From Phallusia fumigata (taxonomy: Eukaryota > Chordata > Ascidiacea > Phlebobranchia > Ascidiidae): DNA of 27,788 bases. The notes under the pieces are model-generated. The model was not told the origin of the DNA. It was given only the letters and a program-made list of their open reading frames with translations, and searched no databases. The number at the start of each line of letters is the position of its first letter. Position 1 is the stretch's first letter. Positions 11,601 through 21,108 of this stretch are shown piece by piece. The stretch lies in the NCBI GenBank assembly GCA_008931825.1, contig QXVZ01016380.1:1-27788 (forward strand), given 5' to 3'. Position numbers and translations under genes: made by a program.

Positions 11601-13703
11601 ATAAAATCATTGTTTCCACTAAAATCATCACTTTCATCAGATGTAAAGTCATCTGATATAATGTCAAGAATATTCTCATACTGTGGAGGTTCTTGCTTAT
11701 GAGGGTTGTCAATATCATTTGAGACCTCAACTTTTTTCACGTCTTTTGCGGCTGCTGTGTAATAGAAGGAGCTTGGAGGAGTTGGACTAGTAGGTGATTT
11801 CATATTTAAACTAGTGATGGTGGAAGGTGGTGATGAAGACTGTGGCATTGGTTGAACTAGATTTTTCTCAGATTTTCTTGTATCAAATCGGTCCCACTCA
11901 GCACTTGATGGAAGATCCAATGGGGGGACTTCAGTATTTTTGGCCTTATGCTGTGAACTAGTTGGACTGATGGTTCGGTTCGGATCCCTAGCATAAGCAT
12001 CTACTGAGGGGTAATCAGATACTTCAGATCCTGAAGTACTATGTGGCACAAGACTGTCTTCTTTCTTGTTTTCTGAGAGGTATGTAGGCTGTGATGATAC
12101 GCCTGTGCCTGACACTGGTACTAGCTTAAAAAATGGGCCCTCAATTTGGGTGCTAGGATGGCTCAATGACGGATGAATATTTGTTTGGGGTTGTAAAGTA
12201 TCTGGTTTGGTTTTCACATTTATTCCACGTTTCTCCAGTTGCCGTTTTGCTCTTGCATAATCCACCTCTTGCTTCCATTGAGGATACTGTTTCATGATTT
12301 CTTCTTCATATTGTTTCTGGAAAAATTAGTTAAAGAAAAATTATATCAAGCTATTAAACAAGTCAGCTGCATTTAAATAACATGGCCCAAGCAAACCAAA
12401 CATGTTTTTACAAACATTTATTTTACAAATAAGTTTTTTATGGTATAATTGTTTCTACAGACAGAAAGATGGGACCCCACACATGCAAAGTTCAAGATAT
12501 ACTTCTTATCTAGAAATCAAACAAATCTGTTTGATTAAACGAAAGAGTTGATGATTATGACAATGTCTAAAAAAAGAATGACTCACTTTGCCATAATGCT
12601 GTGAGTCTAGCAGGTCAACTGCTAAGTCAAAGGGTTCAAATTGGTGTAAGACAATCGTATTTGTAACAGCTGTTTAAATTTAACCGATTGGTGTATTGTT
12701 TGGTAATTTGACCTATTTGACAAGGATACTGGGGTCAAACAAAGAAATCGATAAACCACAATGGCATGCTCTACAAATTGGGCAAACTTCAACCAACTCA
12801 ACATTATTTAATAATTTATCCGGTTTTAGGGGTTTAGCAGGGAAACTGTAGTGTTTTAGCATATAGTTCATTGTTGTGCTGGTTACTTTCTTATGTCATC
12901 AGTTGTGGATGTAGGCATTCTACTAAATGTGTGCTGATGTTGTGCTGCATTTTTGACAGCAAGGAGAATAAATCACATTAAACCCCAAAACTTCTTATGA
13001 GACGCTACAGTACAACACATCCCCATAACCATATTTATCTACCTTCATTTTGCGCAGTCTTTCTGTTTTATTGTGAAGTGTGTTATACTTTGCTTCAAGA
13101 TTTTCGAAGTCCCGCAAAAGTTCTTCATTCCTCTCCTGCGCACGTTTTTCTCTTTCACAAACTTGCTGAAAAACAGTGCAAGTGTTTACTTGCAGTAAAT
13201 TACCAGCATTAAAAATCCAGTCTGCAGTGAGATTTTAACTTCTACAGAAGCCTTGTACGAATCCATTCAAAAATGCTGGCAAACCAGTGTGTTTCGAAGA
13301 ATATTCCAAAATGTTAGGCACTTGCACAAACTCTACAGTAGTTTTTTTTGTGATTTTTCCAATGATAGCTAATAAAACATTAAGTGCTACTTGACACAAG
13401 TTATTTTTGTTTTATTAAATTACCTTCCAATAAGCTCGGAGCTTTGTGGTACGAAGGCTTTGCAAACGCTTGTCAGAGCGAACAATTGTGTAGAATTCAC
13501 GTTCCAGATTTGATCTTTCATTTTGGCTGGATTTAATAAAAATGGAAAACAATTTTTAATGAATCAGCATGCAGGTTTTTAATTTTATCCGTGGGTTTTA
13601 CTTTTAACACATAGTACTTCAAATTAACCAAGCAATAAACTTACATCTGTCCAAGTTTCTCTTGAAACTGAATCTGTTTGTCATAAAAAGCAATTTCATC
13701 CAT
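8647..13703 (-). CDS. KIZ: Kizuna-type centrosomal protein (KIZ/PLK1S1 orthologue), complete, ten exons, 542 aa
   Basis: In vertebrates Kizuna is a PLK1 substrate that stabilises the pericentriolar material of mitotic centrosomes and is found at ciliary bases. Exons on the minus strand: 13703-13645, 13526-13424, 13165-13043, 12316-11452, 11216-11121, 10997-10868, 10667-10639, 10555-10501, 10202-10135, 8747-8647. They total 1629 bases and stay in frame throughout. Residues 1-120 form a charged coiled coil resembling the vertebrate N-terminus: LEREFYTIVRSDKRLQSLR, then KLRAYWKQVCEREKRAQERN (human: KLKNYLKEICESEKKAHTRN). The middle, mostly one 865-base exon, is Ser/Thr/Pro-rich with an acidic SDESDDFSGNNDF patch. 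Later exons hold AYQALLKG (human AYQLLKKA). The last exon runs from PWDTDTEDESFDS to DDDDFDFYD at the stop, like the human WDESDD...DDFYD ending. The start is the first ATG of the open frame. The identification is from remembered family sequence, not a search. Confidence 0.88.
8760..9649. repeat. Direct duplicate, left copy (KIZ exon 9 and part of exon 8)
   Basis: It matches 9651-10522 almost base for base with scattered indels, for example about 20 extra bases near 8831-8850. It contains an identical 68-base copy of KIZ exon 9 at 9264-9331 and the first 22 bases (donor side) of exon 8 at 9628-9649, cut off by the N at 9650. Because exon 9 enters in phase 2 and leaves in phase 1, splicing both copies in series would break the frame. 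Confidence 0.92.
9650..9650. other. Assembly gap (single N) inside a duplicated KIZ exon
   Basis: It truncates the left copy of KIZ exon 8 and is followed at once by the start of the right duplicate copy. Confidence 0.95.
9651..10522. repeat. Direct duplicate, right copy (KIZ exon 9 and part of exon 8)
   Basis: Partner of 8760-9649. This copy is contiguous with the rest of KIZ exon 8 and its acceptor, so its exon 9 (10202-10135) is used in the gene model. Confidence 0.92.
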
Positions 13704-15029
13704 TACTTTAATCACAAATTTCAACAAACAAACAAACAAAATTTATGCTTTACGGTGGCTTTGCAGACTTTTTGAAACAACTGCACGAAGGTCATCCAAC
13801 CATGACACCAAACTTAACCAAAGTTGTCGCTCAGCAACAAAACACGAAAAAGAAACATTTAAAATAAGCGCGAGCAGTCGCATTTTTTGACGCAGTTATT
13901 TGAAATATTGCGGAAAACCTAAACGAAAATACAGTTTGTATCAAGTAGTTGAAATAAGCAGATCCTGTGCAGGAAAAGGCGTGTCCTAAGTCGAACGATT
14001 TTCGGAGATAACTAAAGTATTTTGTTGCTTTCGGACAAACCGTTTCTGGTTATTCTTATATATTTGCTTTGTTCAAAATTTTTTTCGGATGATACGTACG
14101 ATTTTGTCGGTTTGAAGAAAAAACAAAGGAAACATAAAAAGTTAATGTTGAATAATGTTGCGACACCTTGTGCACAATTACCACGTTATTGCGTCAGGTT
14201 GGTGGAGGTCAAAGGGGGAACTAGTTTTGTTCTTAAAATGGTGGTGTGTTTCCTGCTAGTTTGTAACTATTCTAAGAGTTTTATGCAAAAGATTGCCTGA
14301 TAAAATCTTGGACTTGCCTGCTTGTTAACGTTTTTCGACTAAATGTATTAACAGCTCAAAATACACTTGCAGAAAAGTATTATTTTCATCAACGATTTAA
14401 TAATGCTTTTGTCAAGCCTCTACAATTATTGTATTTTGCATTAGTAGCTTGGGCATTGGTACGAAACACAGAAACTGTATTAAGGCATAATGGGGTAACT
14501 TTGTTTGCTGTTGCAAATTTTGGGGACAGTAACCTAAAACTGACAACAAAATTGGGACAGTAGCCTAAAACTGTTATTCTGGCCCTAACGATATTTGTTG
14601 ACATAAAAATAGTATCAAATACCCCTAAAGGCAAAAATATAGTAAAATGAGTTTTTTGTTGATTCAGGATGTTTTTCGACATACAAAAGGAAACCATAAG
14701 GGGTCTAGATTGGCAGGGATTCTGCTTGTTTTGGTGTTACTTTACAAATACATTTGTACCAAAGGCATTTTATTGCCCTGCCTAGTCCTCTTTGTCACTT
14801 GTTGGCTTGTGGTCTTGCACAGAGACTTAGGGGTCGCACACATGCACATGCGGGACATTTCGGTCCTGTGCGGCAGAGATCTTTGTCAGGAACTGCCACA
14901 TTCTGCAGACTGGACCAGGCTATTCCAAATGATATTTTTATGCTTTTAGACAAAAACTATCTGTTCATTTTAAATTTTAAATTAACCAACAGATGTTATA
15001 GCATTTGCTAAAACTCAAGTTTTGCCACC
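13704..15029. other. Shared 5' flank between KIZ and TIMM17
   Basis: A head-to-head interval of about 1.3 kb that must hold the promoters and 5' UTRs of both genes. No TATA box or other element stands out. A 20-base motif, GGGACAGTARCCTAAAACTG, occurs twice in tandem (14523-14542 and 14554-14573). An AG preceded by a T/A-rich tract, ending CCAACAG at about 14992, could be a 5' UTR or trans-splice acceptor for TIMM17. Open frames here show no recognisable protein. Confidence 0.6.
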
Positions 15030-15512
15030 ATGGATTATACAAGAGACCCTTGTCCATGGCGAATACTGGATGATTGCGGTGGAGCTTATTCTCTTGGATT
15101 TGTTGGGGGAGGACTTTTTTCAATGGTTGCTGGGGCTCGGAATGCACCAAAAGGAATCACAAACAGATTGATGGGGGGCATGGCTAATGCCCGGATCAAA
15201 GCCCCAAGGACTGCTGGCAGCTTTGGAGTTTGGGGATTAACATTTTCTTTGTGCGACTGTACTTTAGTTGCGCTGAGACAAAAAGAAGACCCATGGAATT
15301 CGATCATGAGTGGGGCAGGAACTGGTTTTATTCTTGCAATTCGACAAGGGATGTGGCCTGCAGTTGGATCTGCAGCAATAGGTGGTGTCCTTCTAGCCAT
15401 GATTGAAGGAGTCGGCATTGCACTCAATCGATTTCAAGCAGACATGTACAAACAGCAACCTCCCCAATTTGAAGACAGTAATGAAGGTGGCCTGCAACCA
15501 GCTGCATACTGA
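15030..15512 (+). CDS. TIMM17: TIMM17, mitochondrial inner-membrane import translocase subunit, 160 aa
   Basis: Tim17 is a core subunit of the TIM23 complex and forms the path by which presequence proteins enter the matrix or inner membrane. The product starts with MDYTRDPCPWRILDDCGGAY, the highly conserved Tim17 N-terminus, and keeps GGGLFSMVAGARNAP, KAPRTAGSFGVWG and KEDPWNSIMSGAGTG. It has four Gly-rich membrane helices with GxxxG-type packing. Cys8 and Cys77 fit the conserved disulfide pair. Asp76 and Glu126, with Asp14 or Asp15, correspond to the acidic patch described for yeast Tim17. Length is close to human TIM17A/B (about 171), with a shorter, divergent C-tail. The ATG sits in an ideal GCCACCATGG context. 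The coding region is a single exon, unlike the multi-exon vertebrate genes. Confidence 0.97.
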   Translation: MDYTRDPCPWRILDDCGGAYSLGFVGGGLFSMVAGARNAPKGITNRLMGGMANARIKAPRTAGSFGVWGLTFSLCDCTLVALRQKEDPWNSIMSGAGTGFILAIRQGMWPAVGSAAIGGVLLAMIEGVGIALNRFQADMYKQQPPQFEDSNEGGLQPAAY

Positions 15513-15661
15513 ACCAATTACTTTTAGTCTTCTTCAGGCATATTACAAATGATAAATTATCAGGATTTAACTTGTGCATAGTAAAGACCAATTTGCTGTG
15601 TGGTATTGTTGTTGCCCAACATATTATTTTACTTGTTCAGTTATTGCTTCAGTAAAGATTC

Positions 15662-15667
15662 AATAAA
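15662..15667 (+). promoter_or_regulatory. Poly(A) signal of TIMM17
   Basis: AATAAA 150 bases after the TIMM17 stop codon, the first such signal downstream and followed by a T-rich stretch. Confidence 0.75.
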
Positions 15668-15802
15668 CATTTACCTTTTTTCGTTTGATATTATAGGCTT
15701 TTGTGTTGTTATGTGCAACCTACAAGACTGGCTATCTTCTAATTTTAAAATTTATTTACTAGGGAGAGTGTGAAATGGGGGCATTTTAAAACCGCACATA
15801 TA

Positions 15803-15900
15803 TCGCATGTATCCCATATACTGCATGTACCTGTATACCACATGTAGTATGTTGGTACATGCGGTATAGTGGAATGGATGGGTATATGGGGTACATGCGA
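15803..15900. repeat. Long imperfect palindrome able to form a hairpin
   Basis: The outer arms 15803-15821 and 15882-15900 are complementary at all but one or two of 19 positions. The inner arms GCATGTACC (15823-15831) and GGTACATGC (15854-15862) are perfectly complementary. About 19 bases on the 3' side between the arms are unpaired. GCATGTAC-type words recur within the arms. It starts about 140 bases after the TIMM17 poly(A) signal, so it probably lies outside the transcript. A small palindromic element or MITE remnant is possible. Confidence 0.8.
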
Positions 15901-16939
15901 AACTTTATGTTTTAAAGGGCCCGTCAAACGTGTCGAAAGGCAAAAATTATTTTTAGATGTTACAATACATGTAGTTAAAAAATTTGAACTCAATTGCGAC
16001 TTGCAGGCTTATTTTGGCGTCACACATCTAATTTTTTGTACCCCGTTTATTTTGCCGGGGTCCATCTGCGGTTCATGTTTGGATATAAACCGATTTTAAC
16101 AACCGGACTGTGTGGGAATTACAAGCCAGGATTACCATAAAGTCTACAGGCTTTAGTCTTTTTAAACCCGCAAACAGGGCGCATCACATAATGTGCAAAT
16201 AGCTCAATATGAGCCATTTTATATACGTCGATTTTTGACAAATTATTGCGGCGAAGGGCTGGCTGAGCGTGTTCGGACAGTTCTTGCCCTTCTGCGGTTT
16301 GGCCTGAGAGGTTTCGGCCCGGCGTCTTATCAGTTAAGTGAAGTTGAGGGCCGGTCGAAGTTTGACATTATTACCAACTCCTGGCTTCGCTGACAGTGAA
16401 CAACATCATGCAGGCCACTCGTCAACACTTCACCTTTATTCTCATAATTTCAAGGTAGGATATAGAATACGAATGGCCTAGGAATAGAATAGACTAAGAT
16501 ATTAGCGGAAATACATGGGCTTATATCAAACAGAAGCTCCTTTTTCTAGAGATTGCGGCAAAGGGAGGTTTCTTCTGGCCTTACGAACTGCTATTTCGTT
16601 TAAGTAAATCTTGCGACACATAAACTGCCGCTCGCTCGAAGCAGCGAATCTAGGAACGGCGGACGTGATTTATGGTTGCGCTCTTTGCAAATGGGGTATT
16701 CCAAGGATGACAAACGCTTAATTGACAATAAATGCGGACATAACAGGCGCGGGGGTACCTTTTGTACTGGAGGGTTAAAAATGCATTACCCGAATTTGAT
16801 AACGGGCGGCACCTCCGTTTAACATAGGTTTATTGTAAATCAAAAACTCGAATGTGAAAAGAGCATTTTGTTTACAAAAGTAAAAATGAGTAAAATTTGC
16901 TTAGCCGACCGCACTCTATTCAAAACCTACACCTCTCCG

Positions 16940-16981
16940 CCGGCCGATTTTTATTCCCGAGCCGCACTTTGCACACCCCTG
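16940..16981. mobile_element. hAT-like transposon terminus
   Basis: Read on the minus strand this begins CAGGGGTGTGCAAAGTGCGG, the kind of end found on many hAT elements (CAGGGGTG followed by a Gly-cysteine-rich 'GCGGC' run in DNA terms). The element would extend to lower coordinates from 16981. I found neither the opposite end nor an 8-base target-site duplication, so it is a remnant or a single end. Confidence 0.45.
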
Positions 16982-17621
16982 CTGAAGACTTCAAACTGCA
17001 TCATAGCGTTTTTTTCCACTCGTTTGACAATATCGCCCTATAGTAGTTACCTCACTAATCCCTTAAATTTGTCCAAACTAACACAGTTACTGGACATTTG
17101 TGTGTTGTAGAGTCAAACACTTACAGTACTGAATAGAGCCGGGTTGTTTCCAGTTTGCCGCTTCTTGCGCTCCCGAATTGTTGTTGTTGTTACACTTTTA
17201 CTCCACTTATCGCGACTACGCAAAACAATTTTCAAGCAACGACATTGCACCTTGTTTCGAAAATGTGCGAAGGCTGAAATGTGCGCTCAAATTTTGTGCA
17301 CATTACATCAAAAATGGCAACCGGCTAAATGGTGCACAGGCTAAAAAACGTTTGGTGTATCACCACTTGCTGAAACCGTAGCTAAGTTGGGGTCATGCTT
17401 TGGCCTATACTGCTTTCCCTGTGCCTTATTATGCTACACAGCAGAAAGTGATTTCCATCTTTCTACTTCGTTCATTTCCAATCGCACATTTCACATGTAC
17501 ATTACACCTTGAGCACTCATTAACCCCTTCTCCGATTCAGGTTATTATGTGACAAACACTTGGTAACAGTCAATTCGGTCCCAACCAGTGTAAAAAATGA
17601 CCTCGTTTCTAGCACTAACAG

Positions 17622-17627
17622 TTTATT
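17622..17627 (-). promoter_or_regulatory. Poly(A) signal of Kazal gene A
   Basis: AATAAA on the minus strand, 75 bases after the gene A stop codon. Confidence 0.7.
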
Positions 17628-17701
17628 GACTTCACAAAAACAGCAATTATCAAAACAATTGGAACATTGAGATTGGAGTGGAAGTTCTTGAAGTATAGGC
17701 A

Positions 17702-18301
17702 CTAGTTGTTATTTAGGCATTCTCCAGCTACCATTGTAAGAAGTCCATCTCTGGAATCAACAATAAACGGAAACGTTTTTAAACATACGCTGCTGCATGA
17801 TATGGCAACAAAAACTTTGAATAATGCCTTTAAACATTCTTTTGGAAAAACAACAATTTTCTCTGACCATAGCAATCTTTTAAAATGTCAGAGGCTGTTT
17901 CTTTATGCACTTTATTTCATTTAACAACGTGCGCGATACTTACGCTTCGCAATTGGCTGCTTCGAAAGAGCATTCACTTCCATACGTCACTCCGTCACTT
18001 CCACATACAGGAATGTATATAAAAGTACACACCCTGAAAAACAGACACAAGGTGAAAAATATATTGGCAATGGAATCGGTTGTTATGTAACCAAAATTAG
18101 TTAAGACACAGATATATATGTTGAAACTTGAACTATTACAATTCCAAAACTGTTAAATGAAAACAGGCGGTGAAACAACCAACATTTTTTGACTTTTTTG
18201 TCAAAAATACTAACTAACCTTAAACATTCGCTGGCAGGTCGAGCTTCAATCGTTGTAAAGCAGAGAAGGGCCACGGCCAAGATTACGAACGAAGCCTTCA
18301 T
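17702..18301 (-). CDS. Secreted single-domain Kazal serine protease inhibitor (gene A), 73 aa, three exons
   Basis: Kazal domains block serine proteases by presenting a substrate-like loop. Exons on the minus strand: 18301-18219 (phase 2 out), 18033-17944 (phase 2 out) and 17750-17702, 222 bases in all including the stop, with donors GTTAGT and GTAAGT and pyrimidine-tract acceptors. Residues 1-20 are a signal peptide ending IEA. The domain follows with six Cys at 26, 30, 38, 49, 56 and 69. It carries the signature [15 protein letters not shown] (C2-x7-C3, C3-x10-C4) and ends VAGEC. Only three residues separate C1 and C2, a short non-classical form. The P1 residue, second after C2, is Phe32, which suggests chymotrypsin-like targets. 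The mature protein would be about 53 residues. All key residues are present and the gene looks functional. It resembles the decayed gene B at 20776-21108. Confidence 0.93.
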
Positions 18302-18513
18302 GTTTACAGTAAGATATTGCTTACAAAATATTTATGTTAAGTCTGAAAATGTAAGAATATTTTTTACCCACTGCAACGTTTGCAAGATCACACTGAAATG
18401 CGACAAGCGTTTCGTATATTTTTTGCGTCCGCTTCGCAATGTGCAAAAATACGCATGTTGCTAGCAGCCGATTCTGGCCTAACCTCAATTGTGGTTCGAC
18501 TCTCCACACAACG

Positions 18514-18521
18514 TTTATATA
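18514..18521 (-). promoter_or_regulatory. Possible TATA box of Kazal gene A
   Basis: TATATAAA on the minus strand, about 210 bases before the gene A start. It lies in a block of about 150 bases conserved upstream of gene B (from about 21337, there with a TATAAG-like variant) and in part of an orphan copy near 25690. The spacing implies a long 5' UTR or an untranslated first exon. Confidence 0.4.
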
Positions 18522-18680
18522 AGCTGAAAGCTGATGTCCAAATCTCAGCCACAGCAAAACAGCCTTTGTCAATAATAAGTACCTGTGGTAAACAGCACAA
18601 TCATTAACCACAGAACAACAGGTCGCTCTGTCCACGCGCTTTTCACGACTGAATGACCGCGGTGGTCACTTTTTGACCTC
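18515..18680. repeat. Kazal upstream block, copy A
   Basis: Shares long stretches with 21337-21515 (upstream of gene B) and 25690-25775 (no gene). Common words include CATTAACC(A/G)CAGA and CAGGTCGCTCTG. It ends near a CCGCGG/ACGCGG motif in each copy. Conservation fits either promoter function or simple segmental duplication. Confidence 0.7.
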
Positions 18681-20775
18681 ATGTTAACTTGTTTGTGTAC
18701 GTCATGTACGAGATAGGGGAACATAGGGGGCAAAGTGTGGCTTGTTTTCGCTGGCGATGTTTCCGGAAAATGATGAGAAAGGTTCTTTGCATCGCAAATC
18801 TTTGTCCACAGTTAAGTAGTTGAGGGTCAAACCTGGCTCAAGAGCCAAGCAAACTGTTTACCTTGCAAAAAAATTACACAACACAGTGGGTGCTGACTCA
18901 TTATTTGACCAGGCTAAATAGTGATCTCTTGAACCATAAAACATCGGATAATTATTGTGGGTCCGCTGTCTGGGGACAAGGGTCAGCAACCTATGTGGCA
19001 CGCATGCATGCCTCTTTTTGCAGGCACGCCGGCGGACAGAAATGTCGATTAAAAATTTTCGTCAAAAACCTTGTGCTTTTAGAGTGTTGTAAATTTCTAA
19101 TCTTCGCCCATCCACAACATGGCCATAGAAACGCATCAACAGTCTTGTTGTGTAATGTTCATCGTTACAACATGAAACCGGGAGAAAATAACAGTAATTT
19201 TTCTACATTGATAAGGTTGATCAGGAAGGTTCCAAACGGTTATACGGGGTTCGAAGCTATGACCTTCTGACTGCAAAATCATGGTGGCCGTAAGCGCTTG
19301 ATTGGGATCATTTTGCCTTTCTTTTTTGTGTGGTTCGGCATACGGCTAACAGTTGTTGCGACAAACTGTAAATCCGTTAAGCAGCGTTGAAAGAATTTCG
19401 TCGACCCCTGGCGGAGTTGGTCGAACCCGGGGTATTGCTGAGCGGACGATTTTCTATGTAACACGTAAGCCGGCCCGAAGTGAAAAAAACGCAAAGACCC
19501 TTTTCAGTTCAACGGAATTTGTTAGCACCAAAGATTGGAGTAATGAATTCGAAAACTGCTTTGGTTCTTGCGGAAACTTCTTATATTTACGAATATATAA
19601 AAACCATGACCGACCATTTAGTTTTGACTTGCCATGGTGACTGTTGTATGATTAATTGTTTTATTGCCGATTTTCTGCATCAACAAAGATTATTAACAAC
19701 GCAAAACGTTATTACTTGATCGTTGAATTATAAAAGATATTTTACTTGGGGACTTTAATAATAAAAACTGCTATTCCTGTTGACTTTTATTGGTTACCGT
19801 TTGCTATGAGCTATTCTTCAATTGAATGAAATTTTAAAATTTGTTCAATAAATTGTTAAAAACCGTTCTACTTAAGACCTTCATGAACGGTGGATTTAAA
19901 AATTGCATAAAACCAACGCTTTTACTCGCAGTTATTTAAACTAAAACTAGTTTTCTCAAAGCATATGAAGCAACAACGAATGTATTGGTGCAAAGTGGTC
20001 AGCAAGGTAAAAAACATCGTGCTAATATGGATCCGCAGCAGATCCGCTGGCTGGGACAAAGAGCCACAACAAGTGGCACGCATGCATGCTTCTTTTTTGC
20101 AGGGACACCGTAGGCCAAAACCATTTAAATAACAAAATGCCCATAAAATACTACTTAAAACATTGACTGTTGGAAATTTTTCTAAATTTTCTATCGAGTG
20201 AATCGGACCATGAATTTGTTTGAAGGATTTGCAATAAATTGCACAGTTGTTAGATGGGGTCATAGTGGTTTATCGACAGATTTATTTGGGACTGCTTGTC
20301 TGAGTTTAAACAGATGACATGATGGCGTGTGACTAACTCGATGACAACAAAGTCCTAGTGGCTACTTTGTGGCCCCTCAAATAAGTAAACTATGGCATGA
20401 AACTTTAATAGATCTTAGGCTGAGTCATGCCCTAAACTTGTTTCAATTATTACAGTTACCGAAAAGCGCGATGTAAAAGCGAGAACACAAACTTTGAATA
20501 GTACTTTAAACCAGGATTCTCAAACTCAAATATTGAGGGCCGAGTGAAAACTTCAAAGGATCAGCTCGAGGGCCGCACCATAAGAACTTTTGTTGCATTG
20601 ATTTTACAAATACTATGGTTGTTGTTTTATCGCTGGTGACACGGCAACAAAAACTTACTTTAACCATTCTTTCGGAAATACAACAGCTTACATTTGACCT
20701 CGGAAATCTTAAAAAAGTCAGATGTCGTTTCTTTATGCCTTTCATTACATCATTAATAATATTCAGAATACTTAC
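18681..20775. other. Duplicated intergenic segment upstream of Kazal gene A; no gene
   Basis: Two blocks of this stretch are shared with the gene B segment: about 18883-19060 with 21957-22150 (a short further copy at about 20030-20120), and 19362-19700 with 22478-22790 and 26405-26715. A tRNA-like sequence at about 19215-19310 (minus) corresponds to 22345-22440. Open frames, including one of 135 codons from 18863, show no protein features, and their reading frame is not kept in the other copies. A possible hAT-like terminus lies at 20512-20526. Confidence 0.6.
20512..20600 (+). mobile_element. Possible hAT-like terminal fragment replacing exon 3 of Kazal gene B
   Basis: The segment begins CAGGATTCTCAAACTC and contains two GAGGGCCG motifs, a composition typical of hAT ends (CAGGGGTTCTCAAACT and GGGCCGC). 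Homology between the gene A and gene B second introns stops near 20620, just where this begins, so the third exon of gene B appears to have been lost or displaced here. No second terminus or target-site duplication was found. Confidence 0.35.
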
Positions 20776-21108
20776 GCTCTGCAATTGGCTGCCTCGAAGA
20801 CGTATTCATTTAAACATGTTATTCCGTCACTACCACATAATTCATTTTTTATAAAAGGACATTTTCTAAAAAACATTAATTAAAAAAAAATAGGTAGGCT
20901 AGCAGTGGGATTTATTATTATGTAGTTATAAAATTGGCTAAACTTAAAACTATTAAAATTCCAAATTTATAAAAATGGAAATAAGTTAGTTTTTATAGAA
21001 AATTTTATCAGAAATATAAACTTACCTTAAACACCCTTTGATTCGTCGAGCTTAAATGGCTGTGAAGCAAAGAAGGGCCACGGCCAAGAATACGAATGTA
21101 GTCTTCAT
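20776..21108 (-). pseudogene. Kazal inhibitor pseudogene (gene B)
   Basis: Exon 1 (21108-21026, 83 bases) and exon 2 (20865-20776, 90 bases) have exactly the lengths and phases of gene A exons 1 and 2, with good donors (GTAAGT in both). Exon 1 reads MKTTFVFLAVALLCFTAI and then an in-frame TAA where gene A has Glu in the signal peptide. In exon 2 the fourth Cys has become Tyr and the conserved Tyr of GVTY has become Cys, giving CGSDGITCLNEY. No third exon with the sixth Cys was found downstream. These changes together argue for loss of function, though the intact splice sites suggest recent decay. Confidence 0.87.

Larger units (their letters stand above)
15901..17701. other. Intergenic region between TIMM17 and the Kazal cluster
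   Basis: No gene recognised. The longest open frame (80 codons, starting at 16868) runs through a hAT-like terminus and has no protein features. The remainder is AT-rich with scattered short open frames and no splice-site pattern I could chain. The AATAAA serving Kazal gene A is at 17622-17627 on the minus strand. Confidence 0.6.

Noticed and set aside
11274..11702. 142-codon plus-strand open frame
   Set aside because: Mostly antisense to KIZ exon 4 and its donor; the composition mirrors the Ser/Pro-rich sense frame and no protein family is recognised.
14647..14949. 100-codon plus-strand frame with a hydrophobic stretch just upstream of TIMM17
   Set aside because: No recognisable domain, no splice context and overlapping frames of similar length; treated as chance.
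15086..15427. 113-codon minus-strand open frame
   Set aside because: Lies wholly antisense to the conserved TIMM17 coding region; a shadow of its codon bias.
16868..17110. 80-codon plus-strand frame
   Set aside because: Crosses the hAT-like terminus at 16961-16981, so not a plausible host gene.
18863..19270. 135-codon plus-strand frame in the Kazal flank
   Set aside because: The paralogous segment at about 21950-22400 does not keep the frame, as expected for non-coding DNA.
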